Below are positions 51,358-59,871 of a DNA stretch of 64,000 bases, in pieces. The notes beneath the pieces were generated by a model. It saw only the letters and a program-made list of their open reading frames with translations. It made no database searches and was not told where the DNA came from. A program made the position numbers and the translations under genes. Within the stretch, counting starts at the first letter, position 1. Each line of letters opens with the position of its first letter. Origin of the DNA: Bradyrhizobium lablabi (lineage in GTDB: Bacteria > Pseudomonadota > Alphaproteobacteria > Rhizobiales > Xanthobacteraceae); the NCBI RefSeq assembly GCF_900141755.1, contig NZ_LT670844.1:3534001-3598000 (forward strand). Direction: 5' to 3'.

Positions 51358-53841
51358 TTACGATTGCAGCTGCGGGGCTCCAGAGGCCTGAAGACAACGC
51401 GACAATGCCCCGGCCAACTCCGAATACGCCAGCGGTTGACGGACCACTTCGAAAATTCCAGAAGATGCCAGCCTTTGAGCGTCCAGATCCCGCGCTGAAG
51501 GTGTCGCCAGAATGATCGGCAGGTCAGGCGCAATATCATGCAACGCGGTTGCGAAATCGAGCGCAGCGGCGGCGCCGCGCGGGTGGCTTACGAGCGCCGC
51601 GTCAAAACGGGTTTTCACGGCATAGGCTTGCGCGGCCTCAGCAAGCTCGGTGAAGCCGACCGGCTCATAGCCGAGAGCCGCCAGAACCTCCTCATACCGC
51701 AGCAAGCGCTCGCGTTCCGCTTCAAGCACCAGCACGGTTTCGCCAGCGCCACGACCGGCCACGCCTGGCGAATGTTGAATGGATATCGGCTCATTGGACG
51801 AGACCGATGGAAGCCAGATATCGAACCGCGTTCCAACTCCGGGAGTGCTCGCTACCGTAACAGCCCCGTCGTGTTCCTCAACGATTTCACGAACCGTCGC
51901 AAGCCCGAGGCCGTTGCCGTCGGGACGCGTCGTAAAGAACGGCTCGAAAATCCGCTCCAGCGTCGCTTCGTCCATGCCACGCCCCGGATCCGAGATCGAC
52001 AGGATCGCGAAGCGACCAGGGCCGATATCGATACGCCCGACCCGCAACGCCTCTGTTACCTCCCGCACTTCAATCAGAATCTTGATGTCGCCCGGCCCAT
52101 CCATGGCTTGTGCAGCGTTGTTGCAAAGATTCAGGATGACCTGCTGTAATTGCGCGGGTTCGGCCGATACGACCGCCGCTTCGGACGTCTCCTTCACCCT
52201 GATCCCGACCTGGGAAGGTAGCGACGCAGCCAGCAACCCCTTGGTTTCCGCAACCAAGGCCTTGAGACAGACATGCTCCCGCCTGCCCTCGCCGCTTCGC
52301 CCGAATGTAAGAATCTGATCGACGAGTTGGCGTGCCCGCTCGCCGGCGCGACGAATTTCGGTGAGGTTGGCTGCCGGCTGCCGGTCTGAGCTGACCGGGG
52401 CATCGGCCATTTCCGTATAACCGAGGATGGCGCCTACGATGTTGTTGAAGTTATGGGCGATCCCGCTCGCAAAGTTGCCAATGGTCTCCATCCGGCGGGC
52501 CTGTTGCAGGTTCGCTTCCAGACGCTCCTTCTCCCGCTCGAGAAAGACCCTGCCGACCGCTTGGCCGATCGCATCGAACGCCATGCGAAACAGTGAGACT
52601 TCAGCCGATGGGATAAGGGCTCCTGCGCGCAGTGCATCGAAGCCGAGAATCGCAGGGGTTCTCTTCTGACATATGTTTGAGATACACAGCCAGCCTTGAA
52701 CGCCGGCGCCGGCAAGTAAAGTCATCGTGTCATCAGGATGCGCCGGCCTGACCTTTGGAATTTGAATCACACAGTCCTCACCCCGACCAAAACGCGGAGC
52801 AAGCTGCAGCGCACGCTCGGGCCAGCCTGGCGGAAATTCCGCTCCTTGGCGCGACCATCGATAGATTTGCTTCGCCTCGCCGGCCACCACGAAATAGGCG
52901 CGATCCGCGCCGACGCATCCGGCCAGTCTTTCGAGCGCACTGCCGACATGCTCGGCGATCTCATGGTGCTGTGAATTGATGAATCGCGTCGAGATGCCGG
53001 CGATCACGTGCTCGAACGCGGCGCGCCGACGCAAGGCCACCGCCCGCGCCCGCAATTGCAGCCCAAGATAGATGAGGGCAGCGAGCAGCATCAGCGACGC
53101 CGAGTAAAGCAGAACTCTGTATTGCCGCGCCTTCGCGCGCTCCGCAAGCTGACGTTCCATGATCAACGAACGAACGATGTCCTGCTCGCGCGTGCTCGCC
53201 GCGGCGGTCAGCTCCTTCAGCGCGGCATCGGTCGCCGGCAGCAGATCATGCAATATTCCGCCATGCGCGATTGCCGCCTGGACAGAATCGGCATCGCTGG
53301 GCGGGCTTTGCAGACCCGCAAGCTGCTCCAGGCGATTCTTGACCTCGTGCACCGCAGCGGGCGACGTATCGAGCGTGAGGTGCAGCATGGCAGATGAGAG
53401 CGAGCTGGCGGCAGCAACCAGCGGCCGGTCGTACGAACCTGCAAGACGCGCGCTGAACATTCCAAAATAGGCGAAAGAGTTCCGCAGCAATGCATTCCTG
53501 CTCTTGAACTTCTCAACGAGGTCGCGCTGCCGGTCGGCGCGTTCAGCCAAGACATCAATTGCAGCGCGTAGTTCTGAATCCGTGGCCGCTGCTTCTCGCA
53601 ATCGATCAAGCGAGCCGGCGTAGGCATCCGTCAGGTGTGCCAACGCATCGTAGTTTCGTGACAGACCGGCGCGCGCGGTCAACACCTCCCGGTTCAATCC
53701 TCGCTCGAGTCTAGAAAACTCGTCAAGCGCTTGAAGCTCACGATCGTAGCGAGCGTAATTCGGATATAACCCGCTCAGCAGCAGCCAGGTGAGTAGCAGG
53801 ATAAAGAACGCGCCGACGATAGCGATAGACGTTATCCTCAT
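51358..53841 (-). CDS. VirA-like hybrid sensor histidine kinase
   Basis: 827 residues. Helix 1 (residues 5-25), a periplasmic helical DAHL-like sensor domain (about 30-240), helix 2 (243-262), GAF-like domain (about 280-430), HisKA with H463 in NFASGIAHNFNNIVGAILGY, ATPase domain (NLCNNAAQAMDG, SDPGRGMDEATLERIFEPFF, NGLGLATVREIVEEH), and a C-terminal receiver-like domain. The layout is that of VirA-like kinases. The receiver is degenerate: VLVLEAERE replaces the acidic pocket and FDAALVSHP lacks the phospho-acceptor Asp. Its ATG overlaps the upstream cytochrome peroxidase-like gene (ATGA). The probable partner is the VirG-like regulator at 56041. Confidence 0.92.
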   Translation of the reverse strand: MRITSIAIVGAFFILLLTWLLLSGLYPNYARYDRELQALDEFSRLERGLNREVLTARAGLSRNYDALAHLTDAYAGSLDRLREAAATDSELRAAIDVLAERADRQRDLVEKFKSRNALLRNSFAYFGMFSARLAGSYDRPLVAAASSLSSAMLHLTLDTSPAAVHEVKNRLEQLAGLQSPPSDADSVQAAIAHGGILHDLLPATDAALKELTAAASTREQDIVRSLIMERQLAERAKARQYRVLLYSASLMLLAALIYLGLQLRARAVALRRRAAFEHVIAGISTRFINSQHHEIAEHVGSALERLAGCVGADRAYFVVAGEAKQIYRWSRQGAEFPPGWPERALQLAPRFGRGEDCVIQIPKVRPAHPDDTMTLLAGAGVQGWLCISNICQKRTPAILGFDALRAGALIPSAEVSLFRMAFDAIGQAVGRVFLEREKERLEANLQQARRMETIGNFASGIAHNFNNIVGAILGYTEMADAPVSSDRQPAANLTEIRRAGERARQLVDQILTFGRSGEGRREHVCLKALVAETKGLLAASLPSQVGIRVKETSEAAVVSAEPAQLQQVILNLCNNAAQAMDGPGDIKILIEVREVTEALRVGRIDIGPGRFAILSISDPGRGMDEATLERIFEPFFTTRPDGNGLGLATVREIVEEHDGAVTVASTPGVGTRFDIWLPSVSSNEPISIQHSPGVAGRGAGETVLVLEAERERLLRYEEVLAALGYEPVGFTELAEAAQAYAVKTRFDAALVSHPRGAAAALDFATALHDIAPDLPIILATPSARDLDAQRLASSGIFEVVRQPLAYSELAGALSRCLQASGAPQLQS

Positions 53842-54854
53842 GGCGACGCTCCGACAGGCGAGCCGCGGTATTTTCCAGTCAGGGTCTGGAGATAGGCAAC
53901 GATCGCGTTCACCTGCTGGTCTGTCAGTGTTGAATTCAGTTGAGCAAGGCCCATTTTCCGGACAGCCTCATCGAGGGTCTGCGCGCTGCCGTCGTGAAAA
54001 TAGGGCGGCGTTGTCGCGACATTTCGCAGGCTCGGCACCCGTAGAATTTCGGGCTTCGGCGACGCCAACGGATGGAAAATTCCATGTCGCTCGAAAAGAT
54101 TGCCACCGACATTCACGCCCTGGTGACAGGACACGCATCCCAAGGATTTAAATAGCCAATATCCGTTCAGTTCTTCCTTCGACAACGCTGCTGCATCTCC
54201 TGTCAACCAACGATCGAATTTGCTGTCAGGTGTTACCAGCGTTCGCTCGAAACTTGTGATCGCGTCCACCATGTTCGCTGCGTCCGGGCCACTGCCATAG
54301 GCGGCAGTGAACTCCTTGCGCATGTCGGGATCAGCGGCGAGCTTTGCTACCACCTCGGAAATGCTGATGCCCATGATCTGAGGATTCGCCAGTGCGGCTT
54401 GGACATCCGACTCCATGGTCCGGAGTCTTCCCTCCCAACCAAGGCGGAAGTTGAGCGTCGCATTGAATATCGTAGGGGTGTTGAATGGCAGGCTTGAACC
54501 ATCCAGGCCGATGTCCTGCCGCTTCGTGGTTGCGCCATTGCTGCTGACATCGTGACATGACAAGCAACTTCGCGAATTGTCGCGAGACAAGCGCGGATCG
54601 CCGAACAGACGCTCCCCGAGTTTGACCTTCCGTGGGTCGATCGGTGGAGGCTCGGGTATCGGAGTGATGGGTTCTTCGGCGATAGTGCCGACCGATGCGG
54701 GTGGCTGGTCGAGCGGCTGCGATGGCGCCGCAGCCAGTTGCAAGCCACAAAGGACCACGACGCCGATCGCGATTGCGCAATATCCGTAGCGGACGAATGC
54801 AGCTAGCCCAGGACCAGCGCAATTGCGTAACTCGAGAAGTGTTCTGAACGGCAT
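53838..54854 (-). CDS. diheme cytochrome c peroxidase/MauG-family protein
   Basis: I choose the ATG at 54854, three bases after a small upstream open frame ends; an ATG at 54899 is an alternative. About 338 residues: N-terminal membrane segment (YGYCAIAIGVVVLCGLQLAA), proline-rich linker, heme 1 at RSCLSCHDVSSNGATTKRQD, heme 2 at LGCVSCHQGVNVGGNLFER, and NTPTIFNATLNFRLGWEGRL, PSLRNVATTPPYFHDGSAQT as in CcpA/MauG. The family reduces peroxide or modifies proteins. Being coupled to a VirA-like kinase gene, it may supply a redox signal to it, an unusual pairing. Confidence 0.88.
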   Translation of the reverse strand: MPFRTLLELRNCAGPGLAAFVRYGYCAIAIGVVVLCGLQLAAAPSQPLDQPPASVGTIAEEPITPIPEPPPIDPRKVKLGERLFGDPRLSRDNSRSCLSCHDVSSNGATTKRQDIGLDGSSLPFNTPTIFNATLNFRLGWEGRLRTMESDVQAALANPQIMGISISEVVAKLAADPDMRKEFTAAYGSGPDAANMVDAITSFERTLVTPDSKFDRWLTGDAAALSKEELNGYWLFKSLGCVSCHQGVNVGGNLFERHGIFHPLASPKPEILRVPSLRNVATTPPYFHDGSAQTLDEAVRKMGLAQLNSTLTDQQVNAIVAYLQTLTGKYRGSPVGASP

Positions 54855-54856
54855 AT

Positions 54857-55036
54857 TCAGGAAGCTTCGGTCGGAACGGAGATATCCCGCTCCCGACATA
54901 GATCGCGCCGTCTAACCCGGTTTTGGGTCATAACGGTGTTCATGCCGGCCGAGAACTTGTCACGGACGAACAAGCGACCCGCTGCATGGATGAAGCCTAG
55001 TCCGGCGATGGCATAGGTGACGAGGTCAGCAATCAC
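54857..55036 (-). CDS. small open frame coupled to the peroxidase-like gene
   Basis: A GTG with GAGG seven bases upstream starts a 59-residue frame (IADLVTYAIAGLGFIHAAGR then LFVRDKFSAGMNTVMTQNRV and an Arg-rich tail). It overlaps the end of the gene upstream by 11 bases and ends three bases before the peroxidase ATG. The first 20 residues could form a membrane helix. It may be a real small membrane protein or a coupling leader; no relatives are known to me. Confidence 0.4.
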   Translation of the reverse strand: MIADLVTYAIAGLGFIHAAGRLFVRDKFSAGMNTVMTQNRVRRRDLCRERDISVPTEAS

Positions 55037-55721
55037 GGCGGTACCTCGTGACCTGCGCGATCCCTGATCGGTTGGGGATGCCGAAATTCCGCGACGCCCT
55101 GCGATCGGGCTGCAGCAGGGCAGCGACCGCCTTTTTGATCTCGCGCGCGCGACGCCGTTGTGCCCACCGGCCTGCGAGGGCGCGCCAAGCCTTGGCTAGC
55201 CAACTTCGGCGGGTTGATCCATCGGTATCGGACAAAACATTTCCGGATGCCGTCTCCGATCCGGATCCCGCTCGATTGATCTCGTCCTCAACTTCGGCTA
55301 CGCCGGAATCCATTGCCGAAACAACGATGGCCATCGCCCTGCGTCGCGCGCGCCAGGAAATCTCGTCCGGCTCTGGAGCACGTACGGCCACGGCAGATGG
55401 CTCGACAGGCGACGCCGCAGCCGCGTGCGGATAAGCGTGGTATGACGCGCCGTACAACGCAAAGCCTTCCATAAAGAAGGCAAGGATCGGCGACGACCAG
55501 AGCGTAGTATGCTGGCGATCTGATCGCGTCACCGCACCCATCACCGACGGCTGCGACCTCGCCTCTGTCCTGTCGAGCCTTTCTGTTCCGTCGAGCCTTG
55601 GCGCCCGCATCAATCCGTCATGCATCATGTTGGGTCTATCGCGCAAGTCGACGCGTATCGAGCGGCTCTGAAGGTCGTAGAGTCTGGTGGCCCTGTTTGC
55701 TGATTGGTGCGATTTCGACAT
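55026..55721 (-). CDS. hypothetical protein with one membrane segment
   Basis: The ATG at 55721 (MSKSHQSANRATRLYDLQSR) has GGGAG upstream. The 231-residue product has a central hydrophobic segment (SPILAFFMEGFALYGASYHA), a Pro/Ala-rich stretch, a helical part (ISWRARRRAMAIVVSAMDSG) and a basic C-terminal helix (LAGRWAQRRRAREIKKAVAA) that faintly recalls DUF1127-like tails. I cannot name it. Gene order suggests it belongs to the kinase-peroxidase operon. Confidence 0.5.
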   Translation of the reverse strand: MSKSHQSANRATRLYDLQSRSIRVDLRDRPNMMHDGLMRAPRLDGTERLDRTEARSQPSVMGAVTRSDRQHTTLWSSPILAFFMEGFALYGASYHAYPHAAAASPVEPSAVAVRAPEPDEISWRARRRAMAIVVSAMDSGVAEVEDEINRAGSGSETASGNVLSDTDGSTRRSWLAKAWRALAGRWAQRRRAREIKKAVAALLQPDRRASRNFGIPNRSGIAQVTRYRRDC

Positions 55722-55860
55722 CGGTTGCTCCCACGAGCTGTGCGCTGATAAAGGGGGATTTGCTGCGATCGACCCGGATGTCGAGAGCTGCCGCCGAGCT
55801 CGTGCAGCTCGCCGCAATCACCAACCTGGCGAGCACGTGAACCAACCATCTCGTCTTCAC
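55636..55860 (-). CDS. possible small exported protein
   Basis: A GTG start gives (V)KTRWLVHVLARLVIAASC then TSSAAA, a good signal peptide, followed by LDIRVDRSKSPFISAQLVGA and TDVEIAPISKQGHQTL. Total 74 residues. It overlaps the 5' end of the previous gene by 86 bases in another frame, so one of the two starts may be wrong. AAGGGG lies upstream at a long spacing. Function unknown. Confidence 0.4.
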   Translation of the reverse strand: MKTRWLVHVLARLVIAASCTSSAAALDIRVDRSKSPFISAQLVGATDVEIAPISKQGHQTLRPSEPLDTRRLAR

Positions 55861-56040
55861 GGGCGAAGATGCCCCTTGATATCTGCCCAACGAACGAACT
55901 CGAAGGGATTGGCGTTTCGGCAACACGAGATTCTCCGTCAATCGATACGGAGACTCTGGTGGTCGCCGGTTACGTGATCATCACGCCCGCAGACAATTCG
56001 GTTACAACCGTAACGGCGCGGCGCCACATTTTGATCACTT

Positions 56041-56766
56041 TTAGAACGGCTCGACCGACAGCGCGAACACGTAGCCGATGCCGCGCTCGGTCTGGATCAC
56101 GCGCGGCGCACTCGGATCGGTCTCCAGTTTGCGCCGCAGCCGCAACACCTGGACGTCGATGCTGCGATCGAAAATATCCTCGTGAATTCGGGTCGCCTGC
56201 AACAAGTGCTCGCGCGACAACGGCCGCTGCGGCGCTTCGAGAAAGGCCAGCAACAACGCATACTCGCCTTTGCTCAGCGCGACCGGCGTCGCATTGGTAT
56301 CGAGCAGTCTTCGGCCGCGCCGTTCGAGCTGCCAGCCGCCGAACCGGTACCCGCCTCGCTCCGGATCACGTGTTCGCGCAACCCGCCCCATTTCTTGCCG
56401 CCGCAATACCGCACGGACGCGGGCAAGCAATTCCCGGAGGCTGAACGGCTTTACGACATAATCGTCCGCCCCGAGTTCGAGGCCGACGATGCGATCAATT
56501 TCGTCGGGACGATGGCCGGTCGTGATGATGACCGGTACATCCGAATGCGAACGAATTTCCCGCAAGAGATCCAGCCCGTCATCCTGACCGAGCCGCAGAT
56601 CCAGGATGATCAGGCTCGGAGGGGGCCCGGCAAAAAGCCGATTGAACTCTGTCCTGCTTGACGCAGACTTTGTTGGTACGTTGTTCTCTTCCAGATATTT
56701 GATCACCATTCGCCGCAGCGATGGGTCATCATCAACGACAACGACGTGTCCGCAATCCGCGAGCAT
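56041..56766 (-). CDS. VirG-like OmpR-family response regulator
   Basis: The ATG at 56766 begins MLADCGHVVVVDDDPSLRRM (a TTG at 56781 would add five residues). The 241-residue protein has a receiver with D12-D14, phospho-acceptor D56 in SLIILDLRLGQDDGLDLL, T in VIITTGHRPDE and K in DDYVVKPFSLRELLARV, then a winged helix: ALSKGEYALLLAFLEAPQRP, LSREHLLQATRIHEDIFDRS and IDVQVLRLRRKLETDPSAPR. The DNA-binding domain resembles VirG. The VirA-like kinase at 51358 is the likely partner. Vir-box-like TTTCAATTG sequences lie just upstream. Confidence 0.9.
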   Translation of the reverse strand: MLADCGHVVVVDDDPSLRRMVIKYLEENNVPTKSASSRTEFNRLFAGPPPSLIILDLRLGQDDGLDLLREIRSHSDVPVIITTGHRPDEIDRIVGLELGADDYVVKPFSLRELLARVRAVLRRQEMGRVARTRDPERGGYRFGGWQLERRGRRLLDTNATPVALSKGEYALLLAFLEAPQRPLSREHLLQATRIHEDIFDRSIDVQVLRLRRKLETDPSAPRVIQTERGIGYVFALSVEPF

Positions 56767-56775
56767 GAATTGATC

Positions 56776-56842
56776 TTTCAATTTTCTTGGTCACTAAGCG
56801 GTATTCTTTCAATTGGTCGCTAGGCTGTGTTTTCTCAATTTG
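56776..56842. promoter_or_regulatory. vir-box-like motifs upstream of the VirG-like gene
   Basis: On the minus strand, CAATTGAAA (56807-56815) matches the core of the Agrobacterium vir box TNCAATTGAAAY; AAATTGAAA (56776-56784) and CAAATTGAGA (56833-56842) are weaker copies. Spacings are 31 and 26 bases. The flanks GGTCACTAAGCG and GGTCGCTAGGCT also repeat with a 26-base period. Autoregulation by the VirG-like protein is inferred. Confidence 0.45.
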
Positions 56843-56889
56843 TATTATAATCGATATTCATTCTGATTGTATTATAATCGACATTCATT
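56840..56889. repeat. 23-bp direct repeat in the VirG-like promoter region
   Basis: TTGTATTATAATCGATATTC at 56840 and TTGTATTATAATCGACATTC at 56867 are the starts of two 23-base copies differing at one base, 27 bases apart. Each holds the palindrome ATTATAAT. They lie between the VirG-like gene and the AraC gene and may be promoter elements or operators. Confidence 0.75.
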
Positions 56890-56941
56890 TTGGCATCTTC
56901 CGTTTTCAATGCCCGCCCCGAATTACCAGCGCCCCGCGTGT

Positions 56942-57949
56942 CTAAGACTCCGGAGCTTGAACGTCGTGTGTCAACGACGCACTTTCGTCTGTACCGGCGC
57001 GCACTATTCCATCACTATTTCCGGCGTGCGCGCCCGGCGAATAACGGAACCGATGGCGGAATCTTCGCGCGAAATGCGCATAGTCGCGAAAGCCGCAGGC
57101 ATAGGCGATCTCGCTGAGCGGTTGGCCCGTCCGAAGCAACGCGCGGCGGTGCAGAAGGTGCGCGGCGCGGTCCAGGCGAAGCGTATAGATGAACCCGCTG
57201 CAGGTCGCGCCACGCTCCATGAAGAGTTTTTGAACGTAGCGTAACGAGATCCCCACTTCGGCGGCGGCCTCGACAGGCCCGAAATCAGGATCGGAGAGGC
57301 TGTCCTTGATCACGCCGCAGATCCGCGCGAACAGCTTGTCCGTGGAGCGCGAGATCGGTGGGGTATCGGACGGTGCAAATAGCGCGCCGACCAGATCATA
57401 GACGGCCAGCTGCATGTAGGAATCGGCCGCGGAGAATGATGATCCCTCCCCTTTAAGGGCATCGACGACGACCTCGTGCAGGAAACGTCCGGCCGGTGTT
57501 CCGCGCCTGCAAAAACCTCCCTGGGGTTCGAATCCAAGATGAGAAATCAGCGACTGGCGCGGCAAATGAAGCGACACCCATCGCGCGCTGGCGTTGTTAC
57601 CGAAATATGTGACGGGCCGGGCGGCGTCGACCAGAACGACGTCGCCTACTGCGATCCGCCGAGCCTGATCGTTCTGGATCATCGCTGATTTTCCAGAGAC
57701 TTGAATCCGAACATAGTAATGCTCCATGCCGTCGAGGCGAGCATCCCGGTAGGTCCGTTCGATCCGGCGTGCATTCCAGCCAATATCTGCTGCAGCGAGC
57801 CCGCATACATTCAGCCTCCGCGCCCAGCCCTGAAAGGCGTCGCGTTCGACGCCTTGCGGGCTATACCGCCCGCAAATCGTGCGGAGCGAAGCTCTCCACG
57901 CCTCGTAATCCAGTAGAGGCGTGCCTTCAACACCGTTGCTCTGAAGCAT
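56942..57949 (-). CDS. AraC-family transcriptional regulator (AraC_binding_2/FeaR-like)
   Basis: The ATG at 57949 has GGAG seven bases upstream. The 335-residue protein has an N-terminal AraC-binding-like domain (YYVRIQVSGKSAMIQNDQAR, IAVGDVVLVDAARPVTYFG, ARWVSLHLPRQSLISHLGFE) and a C-terminal double helix-turn-helix (VEAAAEVGISLRYVQKLFME and LSEIAYACGFRDYAHFARRF, then RHRFRYSPGAH). FeaR-like regulators activate aromatic amine or alcohol catabolism. Four genes on the same strand upstream (FAD oxidase, cytochrome, glycosyltransferase, exporter) are possible targets. Confidence 0.9.
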   Translation of the reverse strand: MLQSNGVEGTPLLDYEAWRASLRTICGRYSPQGVERDAFQGWARRLNVCGLAAADIGWNARRIERTYRDARLDGMEHYYVRIQVSGKSAMIQNDQARRIAVGDVVLVDAARPVTYFGNNASARWVSLHLPRQSLISHLGFEPQGGFCRRGTPAGRFLHEVVVDALKGEGSSFSAADSYMQLAVYDLVGALFAPSDTPPISRSTDKLFARICGVIKDSLSDPDFGPVEAAAEVGISLRYVQKLFMERGATCSGFIYTLRLDRAAHLLHRRALLRTGQPLSEIAYACGFRDYAHFARRFRHRFRYSPGAHAGNSDGIVRAGTDESASLTHDVQAPES

Positions 57950-58180
57950 GGTCGTCTCCGTTTTGGAGCGCGTCGGTCCGGAGGCGAAGTGGGGTCTCCG
58001 ACCGGCTCTCGCCATGCGGCGAATTGGGAAGTCTCAGGGACGTGATTAATTGTGATCAAGGTTCCCTGAAACAAACTACGTTTCGAAGCGGCACCGGCGG
58101 AAGCGACCCTGCCCATCGCCAGTTGCGATGGTCAGGCGCCGGAATGTGTCGAGCGATCAAACTTTCGGAGCATCTTGCTT

Positions 58181-59563
58181 CTATTCGGCAGCCAATGTAT
58201 GCCGATTGACAGGCAGCGGAATCGCGGAACAGAAAACATTGTCGGGATCATATTGCCGCTTGGCCTCGGTCAGCCGATTGACATTGCCCCCATAGCTCTT
58301 CGCCGCGCGCTCCGCGTCGCTGCCGGTGAGTAAATTCGGGTATCCGCCTGGAAGCGCCGTGGCACTGAAGGCCCGAAGAGTGGATCGAACCCAGCGCCGA
58401 TGCCAATGCTCATCGCGCGGCTCTGAACGATCGGCAAATGATGCAAGAATCTCGACCAGCACGTGATCGCGGCGAACGCCGAAGGCTGTCGCCTCTGCGG
58501 GCACGCGCGAAGCGGCGCCTCTGAATTCGTGGGTGAGGATGGCGCAGCCCGGTGAGACCGCGGTCCCCATCGCCCGAATGAAGGTGTCGATGCCGCTTCG
58601 ATCGAGCATTGGAAGCCAGCACGTCCCCATGAACACACGTTGTCCGGTGACGAGAAACGGATCGAATACGGCAAGCGAGGCGCCATACGCCATCGTATCT
58701 ACGGCGCCGGCAACCAGGGTTCCCAATCTGAAGAACGGCGCCAGGCGGGCTTCGCCTTGCTCCGGCAGACCGCACCATGTCGGCGCGATCATGACGAGCG
58801 GAGTGCCGTCGGGGCCGCCGACGAGCCCAAGCTGAACCGTCAGTTCGTCCGGTGCGAACGCCGCGATCTCGACGGCTCCTTCGAGAACAGCTCTCGCTTC
58901 ATGGAACGGAAAGAGCAGCATACCTGAGTGGACGCTCGGGAGATCGTGCACGCGGTATCGCATCGCCGTCACCACGCCAAAGTTTCCGCCGCCGCCCCGC
59001 AACGCCCAGAACAATTCATCTTCGTTGTCATGGCTGGCGGTAACGATGCGGCCATCGGCGAGTACAATTTCTGCGGCGAGTAGATTATCGAGTGCAAGTC
59101 CGAACCGGCCGATCAGCGGCCCGTAACCACCGCCCAGCGTCAGTCCGGTCATGCCGACGGAGCTGCACGAACCCGTGACCGCCGCGAGCCCGCGCGGATC
59201 GGTCACGGCAAGAACGTCCGAGGCGCGGGCGCCACCCGAAATTTGCGCGGTGCGATTGTCAGGGCCGACGCTCACGCCGTTCATGGCGCTGAGATCGATG
59301 ACGATCCCCTCGCACAGCGCGCGCCCGGCCCAATCATGACCTCCGCCGCGCACCGACAGCGGAAGGCAAGCGTCGCGTGCGGCTCGAACGGCCGACTGAA
59401 CCTCTTCGGGCGTGCGGCAGTGAGCGACCGCGCGCGGCATACGCCCGGTAGGTTTCGCCCAGATCGCCGTTGCGGCGGCATAGCGATCGTCGCCGGGCCT
59501 TGATAAGCGGCCGGACAGTTGCTTGCCGAGCCTATCGAACGTTGTTTCGATCAGATCCGTCAT
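58181..59563 (-). CDS. FAD-binding oxidase of the berberine-bridge (BBE) family, probably bicovalent FAD
   Basis: 460 residues. FAD-binding PCMH domain: RTPEEVQSAVRAARDACLPL, SVRGGGHDWAGRAL with H76, and TGSCSSVGMTGLTLGGGYGP with C133; His and Cys at these places are the two covalent flavin links of BBE-type oxidases. The BBE C-terminal motif is SYGGNVNRLTEAKRQYDPDN followed by VF. There is no signal peptide. These enzymes oxidise sugars, alcohols or alkaloids with oxygen or an electron acceptor. The membrane cytochrome gene upstream could supply an alternative acceptor. Substrate unknown. Confidence 0.9.
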   Translation of the reverse strand: MTDLIETTFDRLGKQLSGRLSRPGDDRYAAATAIWAKPTGRMPRAVAHCRTPEEVQSAVRAARDACLPLSVRGGGHDWAGRALCEGIVIDLSAMNGVSVGPDNRTAQISGGARASDVLAVTDPRGLAAVTGSCSSVGMTGLTLGGGYGPLIGRFGLALDNLLAAEIVLADGRIVTASHDNEDELFWALRGGGGNFGVVTAMRYRVHDLPSVHSGMLLFPFHEARAVLEGAVEIAAFAPDELTVQLGLVGGPDGTPLVMIAPTWCGLPEQGEARLAPFFRLGTLVAGAVDTMAYGASLAVFDPFLVTGQRVFMGTCWLPMLDRSGIDTFIRAMGTAVSPGCAILTHEFRGAASRVPAEATAFGVRRDHVLVEILASFADRSEPRDEHWHRRWVRSTLRAFSATALPGGYPNLLTGSDAERAAKSYGGNVNRLTEAKRQYDPDNVFCSAIPLPVNRHTLAAE

Positions 59564-59871
59564 TGCTCTTCTCCCTGGTCTGGCGGCGCGAACGCGATCA
59601 TTCGCGCGTCTCGACCGCGATTTTGAAAAATGGCAGCGGCTGATCTTGAAGATTCCTGCTGTTCGGGCTCAGCCCAATTCCGTTAGGGAAACGCCGAGAA
59701 CACGCCGGACCCAACGCGCGAGGTGGCTCTGCTCGGCGCGCTGCCGGTGACCAACGTCGACGGCGGGCCGCCATCGTCTTGCGCCAGATGAAGTTCTTCA
59801 CGCCCTATCATCATGTTGGTTCTCTCATGAGCGGGGTGACCCAATTGTGTAAACGCTTTCGTGCAAGGGTC
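59564..59871. other. non-coding stretch between the BBE oxidase and cytochrome genes
   Basis: 308 bases with no supported gene. It should contain the BBE gene promoter. I see no hairpin with a T-run and no clear operator. Confidence 0.4.
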
